Made by a program: the position numbers and the translations under genes | Shown here: positions 44,403-52,874 of the stretch, one piece after another | Layout: each line of letters begins with the position of its first letter | Position numbering within the stretch: the first letter of the stretch is position 1 | Assembly: GCA_963754645.1 (NCBI GenBank) | Contig: CAVWGP010000011.1 | Span: 1,550,001 to 1,614,000, forward strand | Direction: 5' to 3' | DNA: 64,000 bases | From: CAVWGP01 sp963754645 | GTDB lineage: Bacteria; Pseudomonadota; Alphaproteobacteria; Bin65 | Notes under the pieces: generated by a model | Database searches by the model: none | What the model saw: the letters and a program-made list of their open reading frames with translations, nothing else | What the model was told of the DNA's origin: nothing

Positions 44403-44942
44403 ATGCGGCCGGCAATCTTGTTCAGCGCCTTCATCCTCGCCGCCGGCGTTGCCGGCGCGACCCCGCCGCGTGCCGAGGCGCAAACACGCGCCGGTGATCC
44501 CGCCGCCGTGCGGGCCGCCGCTGGGCGGATCGCCGCCGCGCTCGCGAGGCTCGCCACCGGCGAGGGCGATTGGGCGCCCTTCGCGCTCACCTATGACGAC
44601 CTGCACGGGCTGCATGGCGGCTTGACGCTGACGATCCGCGGCGACGGCACGGTCGAACAGAAGGCCGTTCGCCAAAAGGCGGGCGAGGCGCGGACCGTCT
44701 CCCGGCGGCGCTCAGGCAAATGGCGGCGCCTGCTCGAGCGGCACCGCGCCTGGGAGCAACGGGAAGCCGAGCGCACGGCGCGACCCGACGAAAGCAGAGG
44801 CGCGGCTGGACGATCGCATACCGCGGCGAGCGGGTATGCGATCTGGGAATGGCACAACGAGTACTCGCGAAGAACCGACGGATCGTCGAGAGTGCGCGAT
44901 GCGATGCGGCGGGAGGCGTGGAAGTGGGGGACGAAACCGTGA
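44403..44942 (+). CDS. Diverged duplicate of secreted hypothetical protein
   Basis: 179 residues from ATG 44403. The signal peptide and first 95 residues are nearly identical to the copy at 42076. Then a lost C (near 44702) and a gained C (near 44740) shift a short stretch to RRRSGKWRR before the frame recovers at LLERHRAWEQREAE, and a second out-of-frame stretch follows near DESRGAAGRSH. It may be decaying, or the indels may be errors. Confidence 0.55.
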   Translation: MRPAILFSAFILAAGVAGATPPRAEAQTRAGDPAAVRAAAGRIAAALARLATGEGDWAPFALTYDDLHGLHGGLTLTIRGDGTVEQKAVRQKAGEARTVSRRRSGKWRRLLERHRAWEQREAERTARPDESRGAAGRSHTAASGYAIWEWHNEYSRRTDGSSRVRDAMRREAWKWGTKP

Positions 44943-45063
44943 GAGCGCGCGCCGCGCTCATGCGACCGCGCCGCCGCGCAAGCGGATTCGCGAGAGCGCA
45001 GCCGCAAACGGATTTGCACTCTGACCCAAATAATTTTTTCAACTCGATCGGCGTAATCCCGGA

Positions 45064-45756
45064 TTAGTTTTGGCGAAGATAAGGGTCAGATACAACGATC
45101 GTCGAGTTTTTCTCCAGATCAAATATTATTGGATTCATATCAAGTTTGTTATTTGAATCCTCGATTGCGATTGTAAAGTTCTTATTCTGTTCAATTTGCC
45201 TCGTTTCGTTATGAATAAACCTTAGAATATTTAGGGCAAAATATGGCTCTTTATTCCCATTTCGATAGTAAATCTTTAGTGAAGAATCGTTTGTTGGAAT
45301 GTTCATAGATGACATTATTTTCTTTTGATTTGAATGTAGGCCGGCGACTAATTCTGCCAAATCATTATTTTCGGGAAAGACATTTAACGCAATCGATTTG
45401 GAAATCGCCTTTGATCTGTCAAAAAATAATCTCTTTATCAAAAACTTGCCTGAGAGATTGCGCAAGGCATCGCGCAATGGTTGAATAAATCCGTCGGATC
45501 TAATTAATGGAATGATCTCATCCTTAGCAATATTAAATTCACTATCTGAATATGCGTTTTGCGGTGTTCTGACAATGAAATTGCACAACGAAAAATGCCA
45601 TCTGTCGATTGGATAACTATAGATAATCGAATGGCGATGGTGATATTGTGCGTAAATCTGACTGCGCAATTCGGCGGGGTCGTAAATAATAGTGCCGCCA
45701 GAAACAAGAGAAAGGAGTTCTTGTTTGTATACTTGCGATGTCGGGAAAGGGGACAT
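45064..45756 (-). CDS. AT-rich orphan gene, unknown function
   Basis: 230 residues in DNA visibly poorer in GC than anything around it, with Lys/Asn/Ile-rich codons. Sequence such as GTIIYDPAELRSQIYAQYHHRHS, ISKSIALNVFPENNDLAELV and LDMNPIIFDLEKNSTIVVSDPYLRQN shows no motif I recognise. Composition strongly suggests recent transfer. An overlapping frame upstream (MIPTPMISIEFTPPENKVFC, 45850 onward) could be its true N-terminus if another frame break exists near 45745. It lies between the duplicated block and a hicB-like gene. Confidence 0.6.
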   Translation of the reverse strand: MSPFPTSQVYKQELLSLVSGGTIIYDPAELRSQIYAQYHHRHSIIYSYPIDRWHFSLCNFIVRTPQNAYSDSEFNIAKDEIIPLIRSDGFIQPLRDALRNLSGKFLIKRLFFDRSKAISKSIALNVFPENNDLAELVAGLHSNQKKIMSSMNIPTNDSSLKIYYRNGNKEPYFALNILRFIHNETRQIEQNKNFTIAIEDSNNKLDMNPIIFDLEKNSTIVVSDPYLRQN

Positions 45757-45878
45757 TTTTGCAACAAATTCTTAGCACCATAGAAAGTGTACAAAAAACT
45801 TTGTTTTCTGGCGGTGTGAATTCAATGGAGATCATAGGCGTTGGGATCAAAGAAGAAATTCGATTGTGTTAATTATCT

Positions 45879-45895
45879 GCGGGCCTTACGCCCGC
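45879..45895. repeat. GCGGGC hairpin
   Basis: GCGGGCCTTACGCCCGC, the same type of core hairpin as in the elements near 32975, 37499 and 38616. It overlaps the stop of hicB-like gene 2 and separates it from the AT-rich gene. Confidence 0.55.
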
Positions 45896-46230
45896 TGCTT
45901 GGCCTCCTCGCAGGCTGTCACGATCGCGCTATGCGTGTTTGAGGCCTTACGATCTTTTGGGAGTGCAAATAGACTGCTCATAGCGGATCGGGCAATATGG
46001 AAGGAACCGGTTCCACGCGACGAATAGATGGCTTGACGATAGGTGGCTGTCGGAATCGGATGCCCTTCTTCACGTGCAACCTCGAGCCACACCGCCATCA
46101 CCTTTTCGACTTCCGCAAGGGCCTCTTCGCGCGTGTCGCCGAACGCCGAACACGTCCTGAGATCGGGCACGTCGGTGATCCAGCATCGGTCGGTATCGGA
46201 CCAGAAGATGTTTATGTGGTAGCGGTTCAT
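45886..46230 (-). CDS. HicB-like protein 2, C-terminally extended (no HicA)
   Basis: 114 residues from ATG 46230 (MNRYHINIFWSDTDRCWITDVPDLRTCSAFG); ATG 46239 is possible. The first 65 residues match HicB-like proteins 1 and 3. An extra 50 residues (YRQAIYSSRGTGSFHIARSAMSS...) do not resemble the usual HicB ribbon-helix-helix domain. The OsmC stop is 11 bp upstream of the ATG, on the same strand. Confidence 0.75.
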   Translation of the reverse strand: MNRYHINIFWSDTDRCWITDVPDLRTCSAFGDTREEALAEVEKVMAVWLEVAREEGHPIPTATYRQAIYSSRGTGSFHIARSAMSSLFALPKDRKASNTHSAIVTACEEAKQRA

Positions 46231-46240
46231 GCGTTCCATT

Positions 46241-46903
46241 CTACATGAAGGCAGATGGCCACAATATCCCTCGACTTCGACGCATCGCCTCGCGACGCGT
46301 CCTGCTCCGATATGGTACGCCGCGCTTAACCGCGAGCGGCGACTCGTGGACCTCGCTGCCGCCGGCGGGCGGCCTCGTTAAGCCGGCCACCGCCGGCGCG
46401 CGGGCGGTCGAGAGATCAAGCGTCACCGGCACCGGCGCGCGCAGGATATCCAGCACCGGGCAATGCGCATCGACGATTTCCTTCAGCCGCGCCAGGTCCG
46501 CATCGCTGGCGCTGCTCTTCAGGTGCACGGTCCCGCGGATGTCCTGGAAGCCCGCGCGCACCCCTTCCTTGACGGCAAAGAAGCCGCGCAGATCCAGATT
46601 GCCTTCGATCTTCACCGACACCGAGTCCAACGGGATGCCCAGCGCCACGGCGTAGGCCTTGTAGGTGATCTCCTGGCAGGTCGCGAGCGCGCCGAGCACC
46701 AGCTCGACCGGGTTGGGGCCGGTGTCGGTTCCGCCCAGGATTTCGGGCTCGTCCACGGTCAAGGTGAACTGCCGGATCTTGGTCTCGCTGCGAAGCCCTT
46801 CGACCTGTCGCGAATCGGCCGAGAACATCGCGTTCGCCGTGGCCGGATCGGCGCGCAGCTGGGCTTGCATCGCGACGATGGCGTCCTTGAGCTTGCTGGT
46901 CAT
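46241..46903 (-). CDS. OsmC family peroxiredoxin-like protein
   Basis: 220 residues from ATG 46903. The OsmC/Ohr fold shows QFTLTVDEPEILGGTDTGPNPVELVLGALATCQEITYKAYA, with one redox-type Cys, and a second Cys in DAHCPVLDILRAPVPV, consistent with a Cys-based thiol peroxidase or acyl-thiol role. The last about 45 residues (GGSEVHESPLAVKRG...) go beyond the usual OsmC end and run through sequence that, at the other hicB-like loci, is upstream DNA; the normal stop may have been lost. Confidence 0.82.
   Translation of the reverse strand: MTSKLKDAIVAMQAQLRADPATANAMFSADSRQVEGLRSETKIRQFTLTVDEPEILGGTDTGPNPVELVLGALATCQEITYKAYAVALGIPLDSVSVKIEGNLDLRGFFAVKEGVRAGFQDIRGTVHLKSSASDADLARLKEIVDAHCPVLDILRAPVPVTLDLSTARAPAVAGLTRPPAGGSEVHESPLAVKRGVPYRSRTRREAMRRSRGILWPSAFM
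46264..46273. promoter_or_regulatory. Shared upstream motif of hicB-like gene 2
   Basis: ATATCCCTCG preceded by GGCAGATGGCCACA. It lies 34 bp before the start of hicB-like gene 2 and inside the 3' end of the osmC frame. Confidence 0.4.
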
Positions 46904-47239
46904 TGCGGCCTCCACGTGATGAATGAACGTTGAAATCCGGATCGGCGACAGTCTTCTCTCGATTTCATTTTCCGATAATTGCCAAGACGTGCCTGCGGGA
47001 ACTCGACCCGGGGCTGGCGTCAGCCCGACCATCATAGCGAAGCTGGCCGGAAAAGCGATTGGGTTCTGGGCGCCCCGTCTCACGTCGTCGACATATGCCG
47101 ATCGACCGAAATCGTCGCTCGTCGCTGACGGCAATAGCGCTGTGAGTCCTTCGAGGGCCAGCGCCGCCGCGCCGCGCTCGCGGCTCTGCCCGCCCTTCCA
47201 GGCGCGGGTGGTGAACGGGATCTCGACCTTGACCGCGCA
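46904..47239. other. Intergenic gap with a cobT fragment
   Basis: 336 bp without a credible gene. Its left part probably holds the osmC promoter. The right part includes a stray copy of an internal piece of cobT (47172-47247). Confidence 0.5.
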
Positions 47240-47247
47240 TCACTCCG
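47172..47247. repeat. Duplicated internal fragment of cobT
   Basis: The sequence around CGGCTCTGCCCGCCCTTCCA and ATCTCGACCTTGACCGCGCA matches 48071-48142 inside cobT with few differences and in the same orientation. It ends within the last codons of hicB-like gene 3. Confidence 0.75.
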
Positions 47248-47461
47248 CCGCGGTGCGCGACGTGGGGCGATAACGCGGCTCGGGGATCGGATTGTTGTGC
47301 TCGCGCGCCACTTCGAGCCAGCCGGCAATCGCGTCCTCCGCGGCAGCGAGCGCTTGCTGGGGCGTGTCGCCATGGGCCGAGCACGGCCACAGATCGGGCA
47401 CCTCGGCGATCCAGCATCCGTCCTCATCGGACCAGAAGATGTTAATGTGATAGCGGTGCAT
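47240..47461 (-). CDS. HicB-like protein 3 (no HicA)
   Basis: 73 residues from ATG 47461 (MHRYHINIFWSDEDGCWIAEVPDLWPCSAHG); ATG 47470 is also possible. The helix TPQQALAAAEDAIAGWLEVAREH and an NPIPEPRYRP tail complete it. It is the closest paralogue of gene 2 in the first 30 residues. It lies downstream of cobT on the same strand, 95 bp after its stop. Confidence 0.78.
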   Translation of the reverse strand: MHRYHINIFWSDEDGCWIAEVPDLWPCSAHGDTPQQALAAAEDAIAGWLEVAREHNNPIPEPRYRPTSRTAAE

Positions 47462-47494
47462 GCGTCGCATTCCTCATCGAGGCCGATGGCGACA

Positions 47495-47504
47495 ATATCC
47501 CTCG
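47495..47504. promoter_or_regulatory. Shared upstream motif of hicB-like gene 3
   Basis: ATATCCCTCG preceded by GGCCGATGGCGACA, 34 bp before the start, the same spacing as at gene 2. Confidence 0.4.
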
Positions 47505-47555
47505 ACGGCGCGCGCTCGCGCGCGCTTGCTCGGGATGACGCGGAGCGGGCACTGT

Positions 47556-49435
47556 TTACGCCGCCCGCCGTCGCCCGCGCCCGCGCCCGCGCCCCCGCCC
47601 TTGCCCGCGCCCCTGCTCCTTCTCGTCGAACAGCTCCGCCAGCTTCTCCATCATCGTGCCGCCGAGCTGCTCCGCGTCGACGATGGTGACCGCGCGGCGG
47701 TAGTAGCGCGTCACGTCGTGGCCGATGCCGATGGCGAGCAGCTCGATCGGCGTCGCGGTCTCCACCCAGTCGATGACCTCGCGCAGGTGTTTCTCCAAAT
47801 AGTTGCCGGGATTGACCGAGAGCGTCGAATCGTCCACCGGCGCGCCGTCGCTGATCACCATCAGAATGCGCCGCTGCTCCTGGCGCGCCAGCAGCCGCTC
47901 GGCCGCCCACAGCAGCGCCTCGCCGTCGATGTTCTCCTTGAGGATGCCCTCGCGCAGCATCAGGCCCAGCGACTTGCGCGCCCTCCGCCACGGCGCCTCG
48001 GCGGGCTTGTAGACGATGTGGCGCAGATCGTTGAGCCGCCCGGGATTGGCCGGCTTGCCGGCGGCGAGCCAGCGCTCGCGGCTCTGCCCGCCCTTCCAGG
48101 CGCGCGTCGTGAAGCCCAGGATCTCGACCTTGACCGCGCAGCGCTCGAGCGTGCGCGCCAGGATGTCGGCGCTCATCGCCGCGACGGATATCGGGCGGCC
48201 CCGCATCGAGCCGGAATTATCGATCAGCAGCGAGACAACCGTATCGCGAAAATCCGTGTCCTTCTCCTGCTTGAAGGAGAGCGGGTCCATCGGGTTGACG
48301 ACGACGCGGTCGAGCCGCGCCGTGTCGAGCAGGCCCTCCTCGAGGTCGAATTCCCACGACCGGTTCTGCTTCGCCATCAGCCGGCGCTGCAACCGGTTGG
48401 CGAGGCGCGCGATCATGCCCTGCAAGTGCGACAACTGCTGGTCGAGATTCTGCCGGAGGCGCGTCAGCTCGTCGGCGTCGCACAAATCGGCGGCGTCGAC
48501 CTCTTCGTCGAATGTTTTCGTGAACGCGCGATAGGCGTCCTTGTCGTCGCGGTTCTTGCCCCAATCGGGGCGCGGATTTTTGACGGGCCGGCGGGCTCGT
48601 CCTCGCCGTCCTCGGCCAGCATTTCGGCGTCCTGGCCCTCGAGCTGGCCCTCGCTGTCCTCGCCGGCCTCGGCGTCCATCATCTCGGCGGCGGCGGCCTC
48701 GGCGGCACCCTCCTGGTCGTCGCCCTGGTCGCTGTCGCCGTCGCCCTGGCCCTTTTGCTCTTCTTCATCCTGCGGTTGATCGTCCTGGTCGCCAGAGTCC
48801 GCGTCCTTGTCGTCCAGATGCAGGTCCTTGATGAGCTGGCGCAGGGTGCGGGCGAAGGCGTCCTGGTTCTGGATCAGCTTGCCGAGGGCGAGCAGGTCGC
48901 GCGTCACCGCGGCGTCGAAGGCGGGGCGGAAGGCGTCGACCATGCGCTTGGCGGCGGGCGGCGGCGGGTCGCCGGTGAAGGATTCGCGCGCCAGCAGCCC
49001 CACAACCTCCGCGAGCAGCGCGTCGTCGCGCTCGCCGACCTGGTCGAAACCTTCCTCGCGGGCATGGGCCTCGAGCGCGGCGGCGATGTTGCCGCGCACG
49101 CCCGCCATGCGGCGCGCGCCGATCGCGTCGCAGCGCGCGCGCTCGACGGCGTCGAACACCTGGCGCGCCATCGTGCCGGCGGGCAGGCGCTTCTTGTGCA
49201 ATCTTGGGTTGTGGAAGCGCAAATTGAGCGCGGCGCTGTCGGCCTGGCCGCGCAAGGCCGCGACCTCGCGCGCATTGAGCTCGCGCGACGGCATCGGCAG
49301 GCGCACCTCGTCGCCGAACACGCCCGGCGGCTCGGGCGAGAAGGCGACGCTCAAGCCCGGCCGCTTCGCGATGGCGCGCGTCGCCGCCGCGGTGAGCTGG
49401 CGGAACGCCTCGATCGGATGATCCGGCTTGGCCAC
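47556..49435 (-). CDS. cobT: Cobaltochelatase subunit CobT (frame interrupted)
   Basis: About 626 residues, the normal CobT length, from two frames. The first (GTG 49435, MAKPDHPIEAFRQLTAAATRAIA) includes the acidic Asp/Glu/Gln-rich linker. The second resumes VKNPRPDWGKNRDDKDAYRAF and holds the VWA domain with the MIDAS motif DNSGSM and VISDGAPVDD. One missing base near 48581 explains the change. CobT works with CobS and CobN to insert cobalt in aerobic cobalamin synthesis. The C-terminus is a Gly-Arg repeat (GRGQGRGRGRGRGRRR). Confidence 0.92.
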
Positions 49436-49443
49436 TAGAGTCC

Positions 49444-49466
49444 CCTCTCCCCTTGGGGGAGAGGGC
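49444..49466. repeat. CCCTCTCCCC hairpin repeat
   Basis: CCCTCTCCCC-TTG-GGGGAGAGGG is a perfect 10-bp stem, followed by CCGGGGTGAGGG. This sequence is a very widespread dispersed repeat in proteobacteria. It lies between cobS and cobT and may reduce downstream cobT mRNA. Confidence 0.75.
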
Positions 49467-49505
49467 CGGGGTGAGGGCCGGTCCGGTGCGCGCCCATCTC
49501 AACCA

Positions 49506-50498
49506 TCAGTTGCGTTTTCCCTTCGGCGCCGATTCGGCGAGCTCGCCGCCCATGCAGCGCTGGTAATATTCCGCGATCGTCGCGCGCTCGACCTCGTCGC
49601 ATTTGTTCAAGAAGGTGAGCTTGAAGGCGAGGCCGAGGTCGGCGAAGATGCGGAAATTCTCGGCCCAGGTGATGACCGTGCGCGGCGACATCACGGTCGA
49701 AATGTCGCCCGCCATGAAGCCGGCGCGCGTCAGGTCGGCGACCGAGACCATGGCCGAGATCAGCTTGCGGCCCTCCTCGCTGTCGAAGGACGGCGCCTTG
49801 GCGAGGACGATTTTCATCTCGTCGTCGTGCGGCAAATAGTTGAGCGTGACGACGATGTTCCAGCGATCCATCTGGCCCTGATTGATCTGCTGCGTGCCGT
49901 GATAGAGCCCGGTCGTGTCGCCGAGCCCGACCGTGTTCGACGTCGCCATCAGGCGAAACGCCGGATGCGGCTTGATCACCCGGCTCTGATCCAGCAGCGT
50001 CAGCCGCCCCGCGCGCTCCAAAACCCTTTGAATAACAAACATCACGTCCGCGCGGCCGGCGTCGTACTCGTCGAAGACGAGGGCGATGGGGCGCTGCAGG
50101 GCCCAGGGCAGGATGCCTTCGCGGAACTCGGTCACCTGCTTGCCGTCGCGCAGCACGATCGCGTCCTTGCCGACGAGATCGATGCGCGAGATGTGCGAAT
50201 CGAGATTGATGCGGATGCACGGCCAGTTCAAGCGCGCGGCGACCTGCTCGATGTGCGTCGACTTGCCGGTGCCGTGATAGCCTTGGATCAGCACGCGCCG
50301 GTCATGCGCGAGCCCGGCGATGATCGCCAAGGTCGTGTCGCGGTCGAGGTGATAGGCCGGATCGAGATCGGGCACGTGTTCGCTCGCCTGGCTGAACGCG
50401 GGCACCTCCCAATCGACATCGAAGCCGAAGGTCTGGCGGACGGAAATCTTGATATCGGGCAAGCCGCTTTCGGCCGCCGCAGCGTTGGAGAGTTTCAT
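49506..50498 (-). CDS. cobS: Cobaltochelatase subunit CobS
   Basis: 330 residues from ATG 50498. AAA+ ATPase of the MoxR/CobS type: Walker A GYHGTGKSTHIEQ, Walker B ALVFDEYDAGRAD and sensor ATSNTVGLGDTTGLYHGTQ. N-terminal VRQTFGFDVDWEVPAF is typical for CobS. It drives the CobN chelatase together with CobT (65 bp downstream). A longer open frame upstream covers other genes and is not used. In many alphaproteobacteria a DnaJ-domain gene precedes cobS directly; here about 6.6 kb separate them. Confidence 0.95.
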   Translation of the reverse strand: MKLSNAAAAESGLPDIKISVRQTFGFDVDWEVPAFSQASEHVPDLDPAYHLDRDTTLAIIAGLAHDRRVLIQGYHGTGKSTHIEQVAARLNWPCIRINLDSHISRIDLVGKDAIVLRDGKQVTEFREGILPWALQRPIALVFDEYDAGRADVMFVIQRVLERAGRLTLLDQSRVIKPHPAFRLMATSNTVGLGDTTGLYHGTQQINQGQMDRWNIVVTLNYLPHDDEMKIVLAKAPSFDSEEGRKLISAMVSVADLTRAGFMAGDISTVMSPRTVITWAENFRIFADLGLAFKLTFLNKCDEVERATIAEYYQRCMGGELAESAPKGKRN

Positions 50499-50581
50499 GC
50501 CGGCTCGCTCGGAGGGAGAGGGTGCGCCGCCGATGATAGCGCGCCCAGCGGCGCTTGTATGCGATTTTTTGCGCGCCGCGC

Positions 50582-51824
50582 CTATGTCGTGCATCGCCGC
50601 ACAGCGACGATCGCATCGAGCGCCATGCGCCCCGCGCCGCCGCGCGCGGGCGGCGGGCGGGGGGCGCGGCGGGCGCAGCGCTGCTCGTCGTCCTTGGCGC
50701 GCGACTTGACGGCGTCGCCGTCGCCGCGCCGGCCCGCCGCGAGCTCGTCCGCGATCCAGCGCGCGACGCGCGGCGCCGCGACGCTGGTTCCGTTCATCGC
50801 CGCGACCGAGCCGCTCAGCGATCCGGCGGCGAGCACGCCGCGATGCACGATCGAATCTTCGCTCGGCGCCAGCGCGTCGGGGCCGGGTCGATTGGGCAGC
50901 GCCGATCCCGCCGGCGCCACGGTCGGCCCGCCGGCGGAATAGGCGGCGATGGCGCCGTCGCGCCGGCGATAGCCGCCGATCGCGATCGTCTGCACCTTTG
51001 TGACGCCGATCATCGTCTTGCGCCCGGTCGCCATCGCGTTGATTGATCCCGCGCGGCGCACCGGGCACGACGCAACGCCGTCGTCCTCGACCGGTCGCCC
51101 GGCATGGTCGAAGCGCGCATAGTCCTTGCGGTCGAAATGGGATTGCCGGCCGCGGCGCGGGTAGCCGTATAGCGCGTCGTCGCGCTGCACCCAGGCATCG
51201 ACCGCGTCGAGCGGCGCGGATCCGACATTGGTGAGCGTGATCGTCCATGTGCCGCAAGGCGCGAGCGCGGCGCCGCGGCGATGGCGCGCGGTCGGCCGCA
51301 GCACGAGGCCGAACATGCCGCGTTCGGTCGGCGCGGGGCGGTGCACGTAAAAGGCGCGGGCATAGACACCGGCGTCCGACGTCCAGCACCGCAAGGCACC
51401 ATGCGTCTCGCCGATGCGGCGCGTGACGCCGCCGGGCGAGGCGATCGCGACATCGAGCTTGCCGCCGGCGCCGCCGGGGCGGAACGGCAGCCAGATTTGC
51501 AGCTCGCTCGGCGTGCGGTCGTCGGGCAGGACGCGCCAGGGCAGAACCTCGCTCCGGCCCGGCGGCAACGCGATCCGCGCATGGCAACGCGACAAGCAAT
51601 TGTTGCCCGCCGGCAGCACGACCTCGACCGCGACGCCATGGGCCGCCAAATGGCTCGTCACGATTTCGTGGATCGCTTGCTCCAATTTCGAGGTTCCGTC
51701 GTGCGGGCCCGCGATCGTGCCGTAGCTGAAATTAATGACGACGGGGCCGGGTGCTTCGCCCGCGCGCTCGGCGATCGCGGCGCGAATCTTCGCTTTGATA
51801 GCCGCCGCGCTAGGCGCGAAACGC
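50582..51824 (-). pseudogene. N-terminally truncated subtilisin-like (S8) serine protease
   Basis: The frame is open from just after a TGA near 51825 and has no good start (TTG 51685 gives 367 residues). It begins inside a subtilase: APGPVVINFSYGTIAGPHDG, then beta-rich sequence and the catalytic Ser motif GTSVAAPRVARWIADELAAG. The Asp and His parts of the triad, which should lie upstream, are absent; that DNA encodes the G1-like peptidase in another frame. It therefore looks like a 3' remnant. The last about 40 residues are Arg/Pro-rich. Confidence 0.65.
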
Positions 51825-52874
51825 GGTTTGCACGCTCAGATCGTCGAGTTTCGCCGCGCTTGATATCACCGCGCTTCGCGGTGGATTGGCGCGTTCGGCA
51901 ATCATGCGCATGCGCTTGGACACCGTGAGGCCGCGCGGCGCGTGGCCATTGTTCATCGTGGCAACGCAATCGCCGATCGTGACCGAGCCGTAATCGGGCA
52001 ACGGATGCAGCTCGTGACTGTCGCGCCTGGTCGGCCGCTCGGCGACCCACGCGGCGGACACGCTGCGCAGGCCGAAATCCGCGCCGTCGCCCTGCGGCGT
52101 CGGCATGGCCGATTGCACCCGGGCCGCTGCCATGCGGGTGAGATTGACGATAAAAAACCGCACGAGCTTGGGCGACAGCACGGTGAGGCAGCAACCGATC
52201 TCGTCATCCGATTCGACCGGAAAATTCGCGAACGGTATTGGCGGGAATTTTTGGTCGCGCAGCCACCACTGATACCAAGCTTCGCATTTCACCAAGTCGA
52301 TGCCGTTCTCGGTCCTGACACGCTGCGTCGTTCCAAGCTGGGCGAGCGATTTCAAATGACGCCGATGCCCGTCCAGCCCGATCCACACCGAGCAGCGATA
52401 GTCGCCATCGGCGCCCCCGGCGGGCCGCTTGACTTTGGGCACGCGCCACGAACCGAAAATCTGCTTGAATTGGCTGTCGGCGGCGACCGCGGCCACGGCG
52501 CCCGACCAATTGCGGCTGTTCTCGACGCGGCCCACGGCGCGCAAGGCGCTGCCGCGCGCCAGTCGGTAACTGTTCTCTGCCCAATTGTCGTCGAGCGCGG
52601 GCGGCTGGAATTCGAGATAATTCAGCATGCCGTCGGGCTCGGGCCCGAACAGTCTTTGCCAAGCCCCGTAGGCATCGCGCTCGGTTTCGGGGTCGGGCCG
52701 TGGCGGCAGGCCGTAGCGTTCCAACTCGCCGGCCGTCGCCCGCAACGCGCGAAAGCCTTGGGGCGGCCTGTCAAATTTGTCGTTGTCGCGAAGGCGGGTG
52801 CCGAGTTCGTCCTTGAGCTTGGCGATGAGCCACTTGAACCATTCCGGCGTTCCGAAAACCGGCTCATCCGTCAT
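51810..52874 (-). CDS. Peptidase G1 (eqolisin)-like glutamic protease
   Basis: 354 residues from ATG 52874, chosen over ATG 52880 because AGGAGG then lies seven bases upstream. The order SRNWSGAVA (120-128), IFGSWRVPKV (139-148), VWIGLDGH (163-170), LAQLGTT (177-183) and VKCEAWYQWW (195-204) follows the G1 family, whose catalytic dyad is Gln plus Glu; Gln179 and Glu198 are candidates. Unlike fungal eqolisins there is no signal peptide, and about 115 residues precede the domain. It overlaps the PAP2 gene by 4 bp and runs into the subtilase remnant. Confidence 0.7.
   Translation of the reverse strand: MTDEPVFGTPEWFKWLIAKLKDELGTRLRDNDKFDRPPQGFRALRATAGELERYGLPPRPDPETERDAYGAWQRLFGPEPDGMLNYLEFQPPALDDNWAENSYRLARGSALRAVGRVENSRNWSGAVAAVAADSQFKQIFGSWRVPKVKRPAGGADGDYRCSVWIGLDGHRRHLKSLAQLGTTQRVRTENGIDLVKCEAWYQWWLRDQKFPPIPFANFPVESDDEIGCCLTVLSPKLVRFFIVNLTRMAAARVQSAMPTPQGDGADFGLRSVSAAWVAERPTRRDSHELHPLPDYGSVTIGDCVATMNNGHAPRGLTVSKRMRMIAERANPPRSAVISSAAKLDDLSVQTAFRA

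Larger units (their letters stand above)
44060..45035. repeat. Right copy of ~1-kb duplication
   Basis: Begins within marC codons (CTCGCCGGCCTCGTCGCCG) and ends after GCAAACGGATTTGCACTCTG, matching 41732-42798. Single-base indels relative to the left copy disrupt marC and locally shift the hypothetical gene. Confidence 0.85.

Noticed and set aside
43775..47560. hicA toxin partner for the hicB-like genes
   Set aside because: No 55-85 residue frame with a HicA-type G-x-H...H core was found on either side of the three genes.
47556..50498. Cobalamin riboswitch near cobS/cobT
   Set aside because: No B12-box-like sequence or extended structured leader is seen upstream of cobS; the gap between cobS and cobT holds only a common hairpin repeat.
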